Below are positions 35,171-45,922 of a stretch of 64,000 bases of DNA, one piece after another. The position numbers and the translations under genes are program-made. How positions within the stretch are numbered: position 1 is the stretch's first letter; each line of letters starts with the position of its first letter. Origin of the DNA: Batkoa obscura (taxonomy: Eukaryota > Entomophthoromycota > Entomophthoromycetes > Entomophthorales > Batkoaceae); assembly GCA_030770535.1 (NCBI GenBank), contig JASVEC010000066.1, positions 1-64,000 on the forward strand, written 5' to 3'. Below the pieces are notes generated by a model. It searched no databases. It saw only the letters and a list, made by a program, of their open reading frames with translations, and had not been told where the DNA came from.

Positions 35171-35418
35171 AGGAATTCTCATATTGTTTTAAGTTCTATC
35201 TTTGTGCTACAAAATCTTGCTAACCTTTATTATCTATTCTCTTTTTAAGCTTTTGATTACAACATTTAGCTTATTTCCTTCGGATGCTTAATGTATATTT
35301 CTGTTTTTTACATTAAGCACTAAATGGTATTAACTTCAAATATACGGCTAAAAATGCTCAAGGATAAGATATAAGAATGAAAAAATAAGCGGATGTTAAT
35401 AAAATAAAAATAAAATAA

Positions 35419-35526
35419 CATATGGGGATGTATTTTTGTGTCTAAGAATTTTATTAACAATTTTTCCACTTAAATAGCGCTTGAAAAATGGAAAAAATAA
35501 TGAAGTCAAAAAAAACACTCCTATAT
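35419..35526 (+). mobile_element. Family A MITE
   Basis: ATATGGGGATGTATTTTTGT to AAACACTCCTATATA. Near-consensus. Confidence 0.88.
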
Positions 35527-36045
35527 ACTCAAAATCCAAAATTTAAAAAGGTTATCTATAGATATTTCTATTAAAACGTCCAAGTAATAAATACAACTAG
35601 TCTAATAATTAACGAATATAAAGTATAATAGTAAGCAACATCCGAATTTGCAAGTATATACTAATAACTTAGATCATATAAAGGAAAAACTTAAATCATC
35701 AATTTATACCAAGCCATGTTATTTTGAAGTGGTTCTAATCTTTATAGATATTAAATTTCAATTGTGCAGTGGTTAACCGCTTATTCTAAAACAAAAACTT
35801 GGAAGTTGGGCCAATTTAGCACAATTACTAACTTAGTGATTATAAAAACTACCGCTAACCAGTGATAGATAAAAATTAACACCTGTATTAAATTTCAAAT
35901 CTATTTGTAAAATAGAATTTAGGTCACATTTCACTTTAGAATAACCAATAAACCCGCATCAAAATAACAATAAGAAATTGAAATGGAAATATATAATTTG
36001 TACTTTTAATCTATAAAAGTTGGACTTAAATAACGAGATTAAGGA

Positions 36046-36053
36046 TATATAAA
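36046..36053 (+). promoter_or_regulatory. TATA box of the second paralogous unknown gene
   Basis: TATATAAA lies 42 nt before the ATG at 36088. Confidence 0.5.
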
Positions 36054-36087
36054 CAAAATAAATCCAACAAATAAATTCTTAATAAAA

Positions 36088-36621
36088 ATGGAAGAAGAAA
36101 CACATCAGTATATTGCACCAAGGTTTAAAATGGAGGGAGATATAGTCAAAGATAAACCAGAAGGTTATTATCTACCAGAAGATGGTAACAAGTATGTTGA
36201 GATTGCAAAGAAAGAGATGCCTACAGAATTTTTTGCTTTATATAACCAATTAGCAGATTTATTTACTAAGAGTGGAGCTGATGGAGTAATAAACTGGGTC
36301 AACTTTGTAAAAAAAAATGGATTGATTTTGGATGATAATAAATTTGAAGTTTTTTTGAAACAACAAAGTCACCCAAAACAAGTTCGTGAGCTTCATCAAT
36401 TTATAACTAAAGAGATTAAAGAGTTCAAAATTGATCAAGTTGAATCAGGGGAGGATAATAAAGATATAGAACAGATGAAACAAGATACGGATCCCAATGA
36501 CCATTTTAACTTCTTATTTAGCCCTGCTCTTTATGCTACTGTTTATTTTGAACAGTTTTCTAACCTTCTTGAAAAAAGATTTCATCCTCAAGGGAAAAGT
36601 ATATCTGATCTATTAAATTAA
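36088..36621 (+). CDS. Unknown protein, second of two tandem paralogues
   Basis: 177 residues, acidic, intronless, no signal peptide and no transmembrane segment. It aligns along its whole length with the protein at 33829: FFALYNQLADLFTK with YYKTFNKLSDIFNQ, ADGVINWVNFVKKNG with GDGISAWKKFVLEEG, HPKQVRELHQFI with NPKAIKELHHLL, and DHFNFLFSP with DNFGFFFDP. The middle linker is less charged than in the first copy, and the C terminus is longer (HPQGKSISDLLN). Only about 1.8 kb separates the two, with a tRNA and MITEs between, so this is a local duplication. The conserved aromatic/hydrophobic spacing suggests one small helical fold. Function unknown. Confidence 0.82.
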   Translation: MEEETHQYIAPRFKMEGDIVKDKPEGYYLPEDGNKYVEIAKKEMPTEFFALYNQLADLFTKSGADGVINWVNFVKKNGLILDDNKFEVFLKQQSHPKQVRELHQFITKEIKEFKIDQVESGEDNKDIEQMKQDTDPNDHFNFLFSPALYATVYFEQFSNLLEKRFHPQGKSISDLLN

Positions 36622-38824
36622 TTTATCATATATATATTCATTTTGCTAATGCTTTATTTATTTAATCTAAGTTAAATACCAAAGTTGACTTTATCTTAGT
36701 GTTTCTACTGCTATGGATTCCTAATTTTAACTGAACAGCTCAGCTAGTTTTTTTAGCGACTATGAGCAATCAAGTAGCTGCAGCTAATTTTTAGTGTAAT
36801 TAAATAACTTTATAAATATTTTCTTCATACATGTAAACTTATAAAGCTTTTGGCACATAATTTATGCGCTGAATACTACGATCCCAATGTAGTAATAGCT
36901 TTTTATAATATATAAATACAAAATGGTTTTAAGCCTTATCTCATCAATAGTCCCATTGCATTCAATTATAGTTTTAATTCCATTAGATCGTTAATAACTT
37001 GGATATACTTTATGATGTCAATTAGTCAGGTATCAATAATCCTTGAACTTTACGTTGCACTTGATAGCTACTCAAATTTAAACACAAATAAATTCGTGCA
37101 ACTTTTAGAAGCTGGTATTTGAAAGCCTAGCCGAAATTTCAAAACAATTATCCGGGATAATTTAGCCTCAAATTTGTAAATTTATGTTACCAATTTATAA
37201 ATTTAATAGAATAAACAAACGCATCTGTTCCACGGCTCTCTTGCGAACTAGATAACCGTCTATTTAAAAGTAAATTCTATGCTAAAATCCACATAAAATG
37301 TGAGGATTGACTATGAAAATCATCACTAGTTAGCTTGCAAAAAAGTTGCAGCAGTTGTATTTTCATAGTCAATGCTTAATTTCAGTTTTTGCAATAAATA
37401 AAAGATGAAAAATATTATTTTAATAGGTGTAAGCTGTAAGCTTAGCACATTTGTAAAACGCTAATAATACCGACTTTTGGATTAAAAACAAGTTTACTTA
37501 GCATCCTTGCTTTAAGAGTTGAAAAAAATCTAAAAATAGATACAGGCTAAAAACTATAAACAATTCAATTATAGCAACAAACAAAGTGATGTAATTTGGA
37601 TAATTAGAAATCAAGGTAGAACTATAATAAATGAATTTTACTTAATTACCTTTTATATCAACAGGCTTCTGATACTAAGTTTGTTAAAAATAGAAATATG
37701 CATATTTGTTATTTAACATGAGTTGAGATATAGAACACTTGACTTGAAAATAGCAAGACCACATCGACTGGGGTGATCTTGTATAATATACTATTATATA
37801 GAATACATGGTATTATTTTTGTTATTAGATCTGTGTTTTTTAAGATGCTTTTTTTCAATGTATATATTTAAAATAAATAATAGTTTTAAACTAAACTCAA
37901 GGTAGTTAGTTATAATTTACAACTTTAATGGTAAATTTACTCTCTTCAAATATGTGATGGTGCTATTTTTAAAAAAGCAACTTTATTAAATTTTTTACTC
38001 AATCTTTATTAAGCTTTTAATATTAATTTTGAGAACAAATCACTAATTAATTAGGTAGAAAAAAAAGAGAAAGATTCTATCGTTTTATAAAATGAAAATA
38101 ATCAATGTTTTATACTTATAGTTAAATAAGTATTATATATACATATATATATTAATAATATAATTAAATCAATATTTAAGCCCAATCTTACTTTCTTAAA
38201 AAAGTATTGATGTTACTCCTTTTCCTTAAATCTTTCATTTATTTTTACGAGTTTTATTACTAAATAGAGTATCTTAGAAAGCAAAGATAGGTTTGAAAAC
38301 TAATTGATTGACGGATAGTATAAATTACTATTTAAACTAAAACAACTAGAATCTTTATTTCATTTTATTAATTATTTGTCATTAAGATTTCTTGTTATTA
38401 TATAGTAGTATAATAAATGATTAATATAGAAAGAGCGGAATATTAATGTCCAAAGATTAACCAATACTAATAAAAGGTTTCCTTTAAACACCCTTAAACA
38501 TAATACGATGTATAGGCTGGATTTTAGCTTTAGGAATAACAGATGCTCATAACATTTATAATATCAATTATAAAACCTATTCTTGATTTTTAAGAAAAGA
38601 TAATAAAATTATAGGGTAAACTTTCTAAAAATATATGCTCTTTTTATCCTTAAAATAAGTTATACCATGTCAAGTTAAGTTGCAGTAACAATTTTATTTT
38701 GGTTTAAAGATTAAACCACTTCAAAATTTAACTGGTACAATAAATTCAAAATAATAGGTAGCATTACATTTAATAACTTAAACCTTATTGGCCCTTTGGA
38801 AAAATATGAATTTCTATCTCAATA
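36622..38824. other. AT-rich spacer
   Basis: Contains one hairpin repeat at 37312-37373 and no recognisable gene. Confidence 0.5.
37312..37373. repeat. Short inverted repeat
   Basis: ATTGACTATGAAAATCA is mirrored as TGTATTTTCATAGTCAAT across a loop of about 30 nt. Possibly a tiny MITE. Confidence 0.55.
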
Positions 38825-38832
38825 TATAAATA
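38825..38832 (+). promoter_or_regulatory. TATA box of WOPR gene 6
   Basis: TATAAATA lies 77 nt before the ATG at 38902. Confidence 0.5.
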
Positions 38833-38901
38833 ACTTTTTCAAAATTAAATTTAATAAACTTTTAGTCCATTCCTAATTTTTTGTGTTAAAGTTGATTTAT
38901 A

Positions 38902-39621
38902 ATGAAAGAATTTAAAGGTTATGTTGAAGACATCCAAGATGCTTTAATCTTAATTGAGGCTAGTGTAAATGGCTACTTAGACCAAAAAAAAGCACGTTTA
39001 ACATTTACTGAAAAGATGCAGATACGTAGTGGTACCACGTTTATCTTGAATGAAAATGATACCAATATAAAGAGATGGAGTGATGGTATTTCGTGGACCC
39101 CTTCTCGTTTAATGGATGGCTTCTTCGTTTATCAACAGCAATCTACTTTGCCTTATGACTCACATGATGCTGAAATTGTAAAAACTGACGTAGATAAACA
39201 TCAAGTATTACATAAGAAATCAATAGTGATAGTAGCCCCTAACAACCATAAATTTCATCTATTTAATTATTATCGTCCCATGGATGTGTTAAATAACAAG
39301 CTTATCCTACCCAAAGCCAGCTCCTTAACTAATATCCCTGGGCTTTTGGACGAACTACAAAAATATACTTATAAAGTTCAACCAAAGCCAAAACGTAAAA
39401 GAATTCCTCTTCCTTCTAGAATGGTTATTAACCATAGGAGAACTACACTACCTGATATTGATTTAAATTCCAAAAATAATAATGAAGAAGAAAGACTTTC
39501 GTTACCAAGTATTGGTGAAGCCATAAGTAAAGAGCTACCCTCTAATACTGCCCCAAATCCAAACATCTTCAGCATTGATCGTTATCATTTGGACAAGATC
39601 AATGAATTTATACAACTATAG
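38902..39621 (+). CDS. WOPR (Gti1/Pac2) family transcription regulator 6
   Basis: A 239-residue intronless protein. Half one: FKGYVEDIQDALILIEAS at residues 4-21, QIRSGTTFILNE, IKRWSDGISWTPSRLMDGFF. Half two: HKFHLFNYYRPMDV. It shares the RSG-x-TFI and RWSDG forms with WOPR gene 2, as well as a terminal amphipathic motif (HLDKINEFIQL). The tail begins with a strongly basic run (PKPKRKRIPLPSR), a likely nuclear localisation signal, and carries ERLSLPSIGEAIS, a copy of the LPSI-type motif. The antisense open frame at 39378-39575 is a shadow of this gene. Confidence 0.94.
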   Translation: MKEFKGYVEDIQDALILIEASVNGYLDQKKARLTFTEKMQIRSGTTFILNENDTNIKRWSDGISWTPSRLMDGFFVYQQQSTLPYDSHDAEIVKTDVDKHQVLHKKSIVIVAPNNHKFHLFNYYRPMDVLNNKLILPKASSLTNIPGLLDELQKYTYKVQPKPKRKRIPLPSRMVINHRRTTLPDIDLNSKNNNEEERLSLPSIGEAISKELPSNTAPNPNIFSIDRYHLDKINEFIQL

Positions 39622-42600
39622 TATATTTGATTCTTATTCGTTTTTTAGCTTCGTTCCTTTTATCCTTTAATAAAATAAAATTTAGTACTCTTGTTAGTAT
39701 AGATGACTTTATTATTAGCTATTCTTTTAATTTTCTCTCTTTTACTATTATTGCTATTGTAATTATGCATTAAATAACAACTTAAGCAATATTATGTTCG
39801 TTTTATAATTATAATAAGGATATTATCCCTCGTATGATTTTCTTACTCTATTATAGTGTTATTCAATATGTAGCTATAAATATTTATTTTATTATTACTA
39901 AGCATAAAACTTATAAATAATTTGTGGAAAAAACCATAAAGTAGTTATACTTTAAACCAAACCAAAGCAAAGTAAATAAATGAAACTCAGCGAAAAAAAT
40001 GACAAATGGAGATTTACTTTGATGTACAAATAATAATCAATAGGTTCTTATTAAATAATAATATTAACTAACGAATTTCTTATCAAGATAGAAAAATACC
40101 GAAAAGTGCAAAAAGCTTGTTTTTAATGGGCTAAAAATTAACCCGATAGCGACCAATAAAATGAAACAAAAATAAGTTTAATAGCTTAATTAATTATGAA
40201 GTTAATTAAGAGAATAAAACTCCCTGACTTAAAAGGTGGTACGAGAGTGCAAAAATCCCATTAATTTATGATTAAGGTTATATAAAGTAAGCTTAAAATA
40301 AACTATATTTTATTACTATTCAAATTACTTAGTTTAAAAAGAAAGTTCAGAAGAAAAAAAGTGGATACAAATCAGGTTAATACCATTTTAAAATGATGTA
40401 GTTCCCTCCTTGCACTTACTTTTTATATTTACCCTTTATCAAACGTGTCCTATCGTTTTATAGATATGTATAAATAGTTTAAGGATAGAATAAAATATAA
40501 TTGAAATAGGTAAATGAAAATAGTACAATTGACTTTCCAAAAGTTTGATTTTTTGTCGAGGTGCAATTGTGTATGCGCAGAAAGTTGTTGAGGATTTGTT
40601 TATTTAGAAAAAAGGGGCACTAAATAAAGTAATTTTGAAATCCTCCTTTATTGTTTTTATTTTGCATAAAAAGTTAAATCATATCGATTCTTTATACAAT
40701 TGTAAACCATGTTGATTTATATGCATATAAAAAGCTTAAAACGGCTGAATCAATGTCTTTCATTTTATTAAAGAGGGGTTTCATATGGCTGCATCTACGA
40801 AAGGGGATTACCTATTATATTCTATTTCTTGTGTTATTTCCATTTTTAATATATACTTCCATGTTTTTTTATTTCTTCATATTAACATTTGATTTAGTAC
40901 TCTTTTAATTCGTTATTTCTACCTAGCGATGCATTAACGAACAAAATAAAGTTAATAACAATCACTACAAAATTAATGACAATACAAAATAAAGGGGATT
41001 TTAATATATTGAATCTCGGTTATTTTTAAACAAGATCGAAAATATTAATGCTTGTTTATAATACATCTTCTTTAACGACATATATTACTGCATTAATGTC
41101 TTATTTTTCACCATTTTCCACCGTTTTATTTAGAAAATGATGGTAACTAAGGCTTAATTTACCATGTATGTTTAAAGTTTTGCAATTTAGCGAATAATTC
41201 AATTGGTATATATATAAAAGGATTAATAGCGGAAGTAATAAAGTAATGTAAAATGGACTAAAATACAACTACTATAGAAACGTTTTATATCTTCGAACAT
41301 AACATTAAATTTTAAGTTTAATTGCACTTAAAATTAGGCTTTTAGTAAATGAAACTTAATTTAGTGCAAGGTTACGATTTTTCCCATATTGGTAAATAAA
41401 GGTTTAATATTGCTTATTCATGCTAAATGAATTAATACTCTAAATTTATAGTTTGTGTTAGTTCTAAAATCAAAGTTTATTTACCTTTTTATTTTAATAT
41501 CTTTTGCTTTATATTTAAAATAGTAAATTGTTTTAATTAATTTTCAAATGGTAAATATCATTAATACTAAAAGATTTATTATTTTAGTATTGTAAGTTTT
41601 ATAAACTATTATAATTTATAATAAATTATTATAAACTATTATTATTGAATTTATAATAATAGCACAATTATTAATAATTAACAAAAGTCTTATTTAACCA
41701 ATAATATTAATTTAAACCAAGTTTAACAATTTAAAGTATATAAAAAATTAACATAAATGAAATTTAAGCTTCAATAACAAAATGATACTTCTAATACTTT
41801 AGTACATATTTAGTATAAAGTAGTAAAAATAAGATGATAATATGTTGTTAAATGAAAAAGAGACACTCAATCAAAATGAAGTTTAACCTATAATAAGAAA
41901 GGTTTCCCTAAAGTAGAAGCCAAATTCAAATAAAAAGAAATATTAAAAATTCCAAATAATGATGCTAAATGTTAAATGAAATAGGTGTATAATTATTTTC
42001 ATCATTTTATCTGTTTTTTGTGCACTTAAGCTTTTAGAAAAATATGGGCTAAGCCTTAAACAAAAAGACATTACGAAGTGGCTTATCAGAATAAAGAACA
42101 AAGTTCAATATGGAGATGACATTATTCGTTTTGTTATCTTGTTTTTTTATGCAGTTAGAAAGTTAAAAAAATTATTAGTTGAATACTGAAAAAAAGAGGT
42201 TTTCTATATGGGGATAGGGAATATATTTTGTTTGAGACTTTTACTAATAATTTTTCCGTTCAAATAGTGTTTAAAAAGTGTAAAAGTGATGAAACCAGAA
42301 AACATATCCCTATATATATAAGCTTTTTTAAAGTTATTATTGTTTAATAAATGAACTCACCATTATAAACATAACTTATATAATGGTAGTTAATAATATA
42401 AAAAGAAATTTACATATATATCAATAAGTTTAGGTTATATTAGAGGACTAGAGTGACTTTAATACTAAATTGAATTTAAGTATAAATTTACAATTCAAAA
42501 TCGTTAAAGGCACTTAACATATATTTATTACTGCTTTGAAATCCAATTAGATATGTATTAGTTAATCAATCAAATATTACTTTATTTTACAATACCAACT

Positions 42601-43424
42601 CACTTCGACATAATTTAAATTGTTTTTTATATTTTTTAATTACTTTAGAATAGTATCGGCTAAATTTTAAAATTGGTTCCAAAGATAAAATTTATGCTAT
42701 TTAATAAAATTGATCTAGTTGCTATAATTGAATGCTTTATGTTTACTCTAAATCTGCTACATAATTAAGATATAAACTAAAAGCCGTGTATCAGTGCATG
42801 GTTATATTTAATATACTTATAAAGTGATCTAACAATAGTTGGTAAGTATATCAAATATCCCTGGACTATAGTTTTAATGTACGAATAGTTTATTTTTATA
42901 AATAATAATAAATACCAGACTTTGGTAATAATGTAAGTAAACAAAGGTTAAAAATCACTACATTTGAATAAATTAAACTTGATGAATATATTCATGTACT
43001 TAAAAGCCTGTTTTATTTAAGAGTATCCGACATTAGTTTTCTAGGCAATATAAAGGTATAAAAAAGTAAATAAGTTACATAATAACTTATATAAAAAATA
43101 TAAGGTTTCTATTCTTAAAGTGAATGACCACGCTTGTCTATAAGCATACTAATACAATGCTAAATGTTGTAAAGCACCTATAAAACGACCTGACTCTCTT
43201 GACCCTTTCTATTTAATTTAATTAACACTTTTCTTTAAAAGGTCAAAGTTTTCCGAATAGATAAACTTAATAAAACCTGCAAACGATTTAAATCCTTAGA
43301 CTAGTCTGATTCAATTTTATGTTGTTTGTCATAGATGATGTCTACTTTATACATATATAATAAAAATAGAATTTATTACAATTTATAAACTTTAAAGCTA
43401 AAAAATAAGTTCAATATACTTGCT
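39622..43424. other. Long gene-poor spacer
   Basis: Contains one MITE at 42205 and very AT-rich palindromic stretches around 41600-41660. A 35-codon frame from ATG at 40784 is hydrophobic and probably meaningless. No gene is supported. Confidence 0.5.
42205..42315 (+). mobile_element. Family A MITE
   Basis: TATATGGGGATAGGG with a small insertion, TTCAAATAGTGTTTAAAA, ACATATCCCTATATA. Confidence 0.78.
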
Positions 43425-44600
43425 CTAATATAGGAAATGATTTTATAGCACTAGATATAGTAATAGAAATAACTGAAGCCAACATTGAAATTTTACAGTT
43501 TAAAATTAATTGGTCAAAGCCAAATCGAATACAAATATCTATGTTGGTAATAAGGTAGTAAAATAACCAATAAGACAATCAACTGTACCATCAGCACCAA
43601 CAATTTTACCTTTAAATTTATAGGACTACAATTTTGCAAACTTATTTTCACTAGAGAATATTAAGTAACCTTTTTTTACCTAAGTTTATAATAGTACATA
43701 TCAATCAGTTATCTTATCCATCTCACTTTTTTTACAATATCCTTTCCTATCTTTACAAATACTCTCTTACTTATCTCTTCATTGAGATCACTGTAAGTCT
43801 TAAAATAATTGTTTAATTCTATAGCTTCAGTTTGATTTAATACAACCATACTCAATTTTTTCCATGGTATAATTTCACCCATGTCAGACGAACAAGGAAA
43901 AGGGTTGTAAATGATATTCGTATCTAAATATTTACTATTTTATTATAAAATATATAAAGATTCTACCGTTTAGATAGGTATGATGAATGATTTCATCAAC
44001 GTTATTAATTTCATTTTAGTACCAAGTCTGTTCATTAAAAAACAATTTTCAAATAAGGACCCAATCTCTTTTTTTTCATTCTGTTGGTTACACCCTGGAT
44101 ATAATATTTTACTCTATTCATCACAATGTTCTGCTGTTTGAGCAATAATTTTTTAGTATACTATTTTCTAGTTTAATTCGATTTTCTAATCTAAATACCT
44201 TGACTTCATCTCTGAAAATACAATCACTATCTACTCCTGCTTTTATCATTTCTTTCAATACATATTCTCCATCCCTCCCTATTTCTCCACAGTGATATAC
44301 ATCCTCGCACGCCTAATTTAATCGCTTATTGAATAAAAATATGAGATTCAGCCATTTATTTTTGCCGCAGCTACTAATTGATTAGCTCTTATCTCAGAGT
44401 AATATGTTCCTTTATAAAAACATTAATCAGCCTTATCCTTACGGTCTAAAAAATGACAAACTTTGTTAGAATACTCTATATTTGCAGAGGAATTGCCTAG
44501 AAAGAGATTATGAACTTCATTGTTGTTGGTAGATCTGAAGTATATTGCTCTATCTATTTTATTTAAAACAAGAAATTTAGAAATTTGTATTGACTTTTTT
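43425..44600 (-). pseudogene. Decayed ribokinase gene (paralogue of 45923-47158)
   Basis: Reading the minus strand, this region follows the neighbouring ribokinase gene almost block by block: VYHCGEIGRDGEYVLKEM, LYPGCNQQNEKK, NPFPCSSDMGEIIPWKKLSM, VLNQTEAIELNNYF, then a late block ending AIKSFPIL. Exon order matches the intact gene, and the positions of at least two introns are conserved. Several stops and frame changes interrupt it. The GGKGANQ motif and the catalytic DTTGAGD motif are corrupted (GADGTVDC). It is a dead tandem duplicate about 1.3 kb from its sister. Confidence 0.85.
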
Positions 44601-45390
44601 AATCAAAAATAATTTAATCAAAATAATAAAAATAAAATAGTGTAAAAATGATTGGCTAAGCAAGAAATAAGCATAGACGCCCAACTTTAACTTACAATGT
44701 ATAATTAATTTTTCCTTTTGTGTTCAAATAAGTTGGGTGTAGTAGTTTATAAGCCTTTTCCAACAACATTTATTTAAACGTCTCTTAGATACAATAGCTG
44801 TGAAAAAAATGATAAGGATTATTCAAATTAAGAGTTACTTTTTAAAGATATTCTTTGAGCATACTATTTAAGATAATAAAGGGTTATGAGTTTTGCTGAG
44901 AAATGCTAAGTTTATGTGATTTAAAAAATATGAAATATAACTTAAAAACTAGTTCTATTTTTAAACTTAGTTAACATTATAACATTGAGATATAGATTTC
45001 AGCTTTTAAAACTATTCATATTTTATACATGGTTCATACACCATCTCTTAACTCAGGTTTGGGGTTGTATTTTTAGTATAATCTATAATCAGATATATTA
45101 TTAGTTTTTCTACTCATAATCGAAAATCTTGGCCAAATCTTAATTTCATGTAAAGGATTATAAATGAGAAATAAACAAAAAATGACAATTTTATTTTACA
45201 AAAGAATGAAGCCTACTACTATTCAATACTATTTAAAATTATAAGCATATAGCACATTTATATCAATATTTTATCTCTTAAGTGAACACCTAAAAAGAAT
45301 ATTTAAATTAAATAATTCTTAAAAAAACTATTTATTTATTATTTTGTTATTAATAAACCCTATTTGACACTGTTTAAATTAATTTCATAT
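44601..45390. other. Spacer between ribokinase pseudogene and Pmp3 gene
   Basis: AT-rich; nothing recognised. Confidence 0.5.
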
Positions 45391-45629
45391 TTACAAATAA
45401 TCCCGATGTTCAATGATAATGTACCAAGCGTGGATCATTCCTATTAACTATTGAGCTATTATTCTAGATTATAAATGATAAAATTACCTGGAATATATCC
45501 TAACAAGGTCAACCCAAGGTTAATCCAAAAATCAGCGCGTAAACCTCGTTTAATAAATACACCAACTGGTGGTAAGAAAAAGGATACTATGATCAATATG
45601 GCATCTCTATCCGATAAATTTATACCCAT
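45391..45629 (-). CDS. PMP3: Pmp3-family plasma membrane proteolipid
   Basis: A 63-residue protein in two exons, 45629-45488 and 45440-45391, with a 47-nt intron (GTAATT...TTAATAG) that splits the Gly codon of GYIPG. The product starts MGINLSDRDAILIIVSFFLP, continues PPVGVFIKRGLRADFWINLG and TLLGYIPG, and exon 2 gives MIHAWYIII before a short charged end. These are the hallmarks of Pmp3/UPF0057: two membrane helices, PPVGVF, a Cys/Leu-rich DFWIN-L-T-LGYIPG core and IHA-x-Y. Family members are small plasma-membrane proteins affecting membrane potential and salt tolerance. The plus-strand open frame at 45475-45660 is the antisense shadow of exon 1. It sits between the dead and live ribokinase copies. 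Confidence 0.93.
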
Positions 45630-45922
45630 TTTACTCAGTTATATATTAAATTTAATTTAATTTATATTGGTTTTTGATTTGTTATAAAAAGTAAAATAAA
45701 ATAAAATTTAAAAGTTAAACTTTTTATACTTTTGAGTTAAGCTTAGCTGAGTTTGGAAACGATTGGAATTCTCGCATCAGTTTGAAACTATTCTTACGTC
45801 ATTATTTGCAAATTAAATTAGCTTTAGAATTAAATTACAAGGTTCAATTTATAAATGTAAAATACAGGGTTGAAAGGTGCTATTAGTTCATTTATAAAAA
45901 ACAAAGTCGACAAAAATGAAAA

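Noticed and set aside
40784-40894. 35-codon hydrophobic frame
   Set aside because: Too short, no family match, and isolated in a gene-free spacer.
45475-45660. Plus-strand 61-codon open frame
   Set aside because: It is the exact antisense of Pmp3 exon 1, which has clear family motifs on the minus strand.
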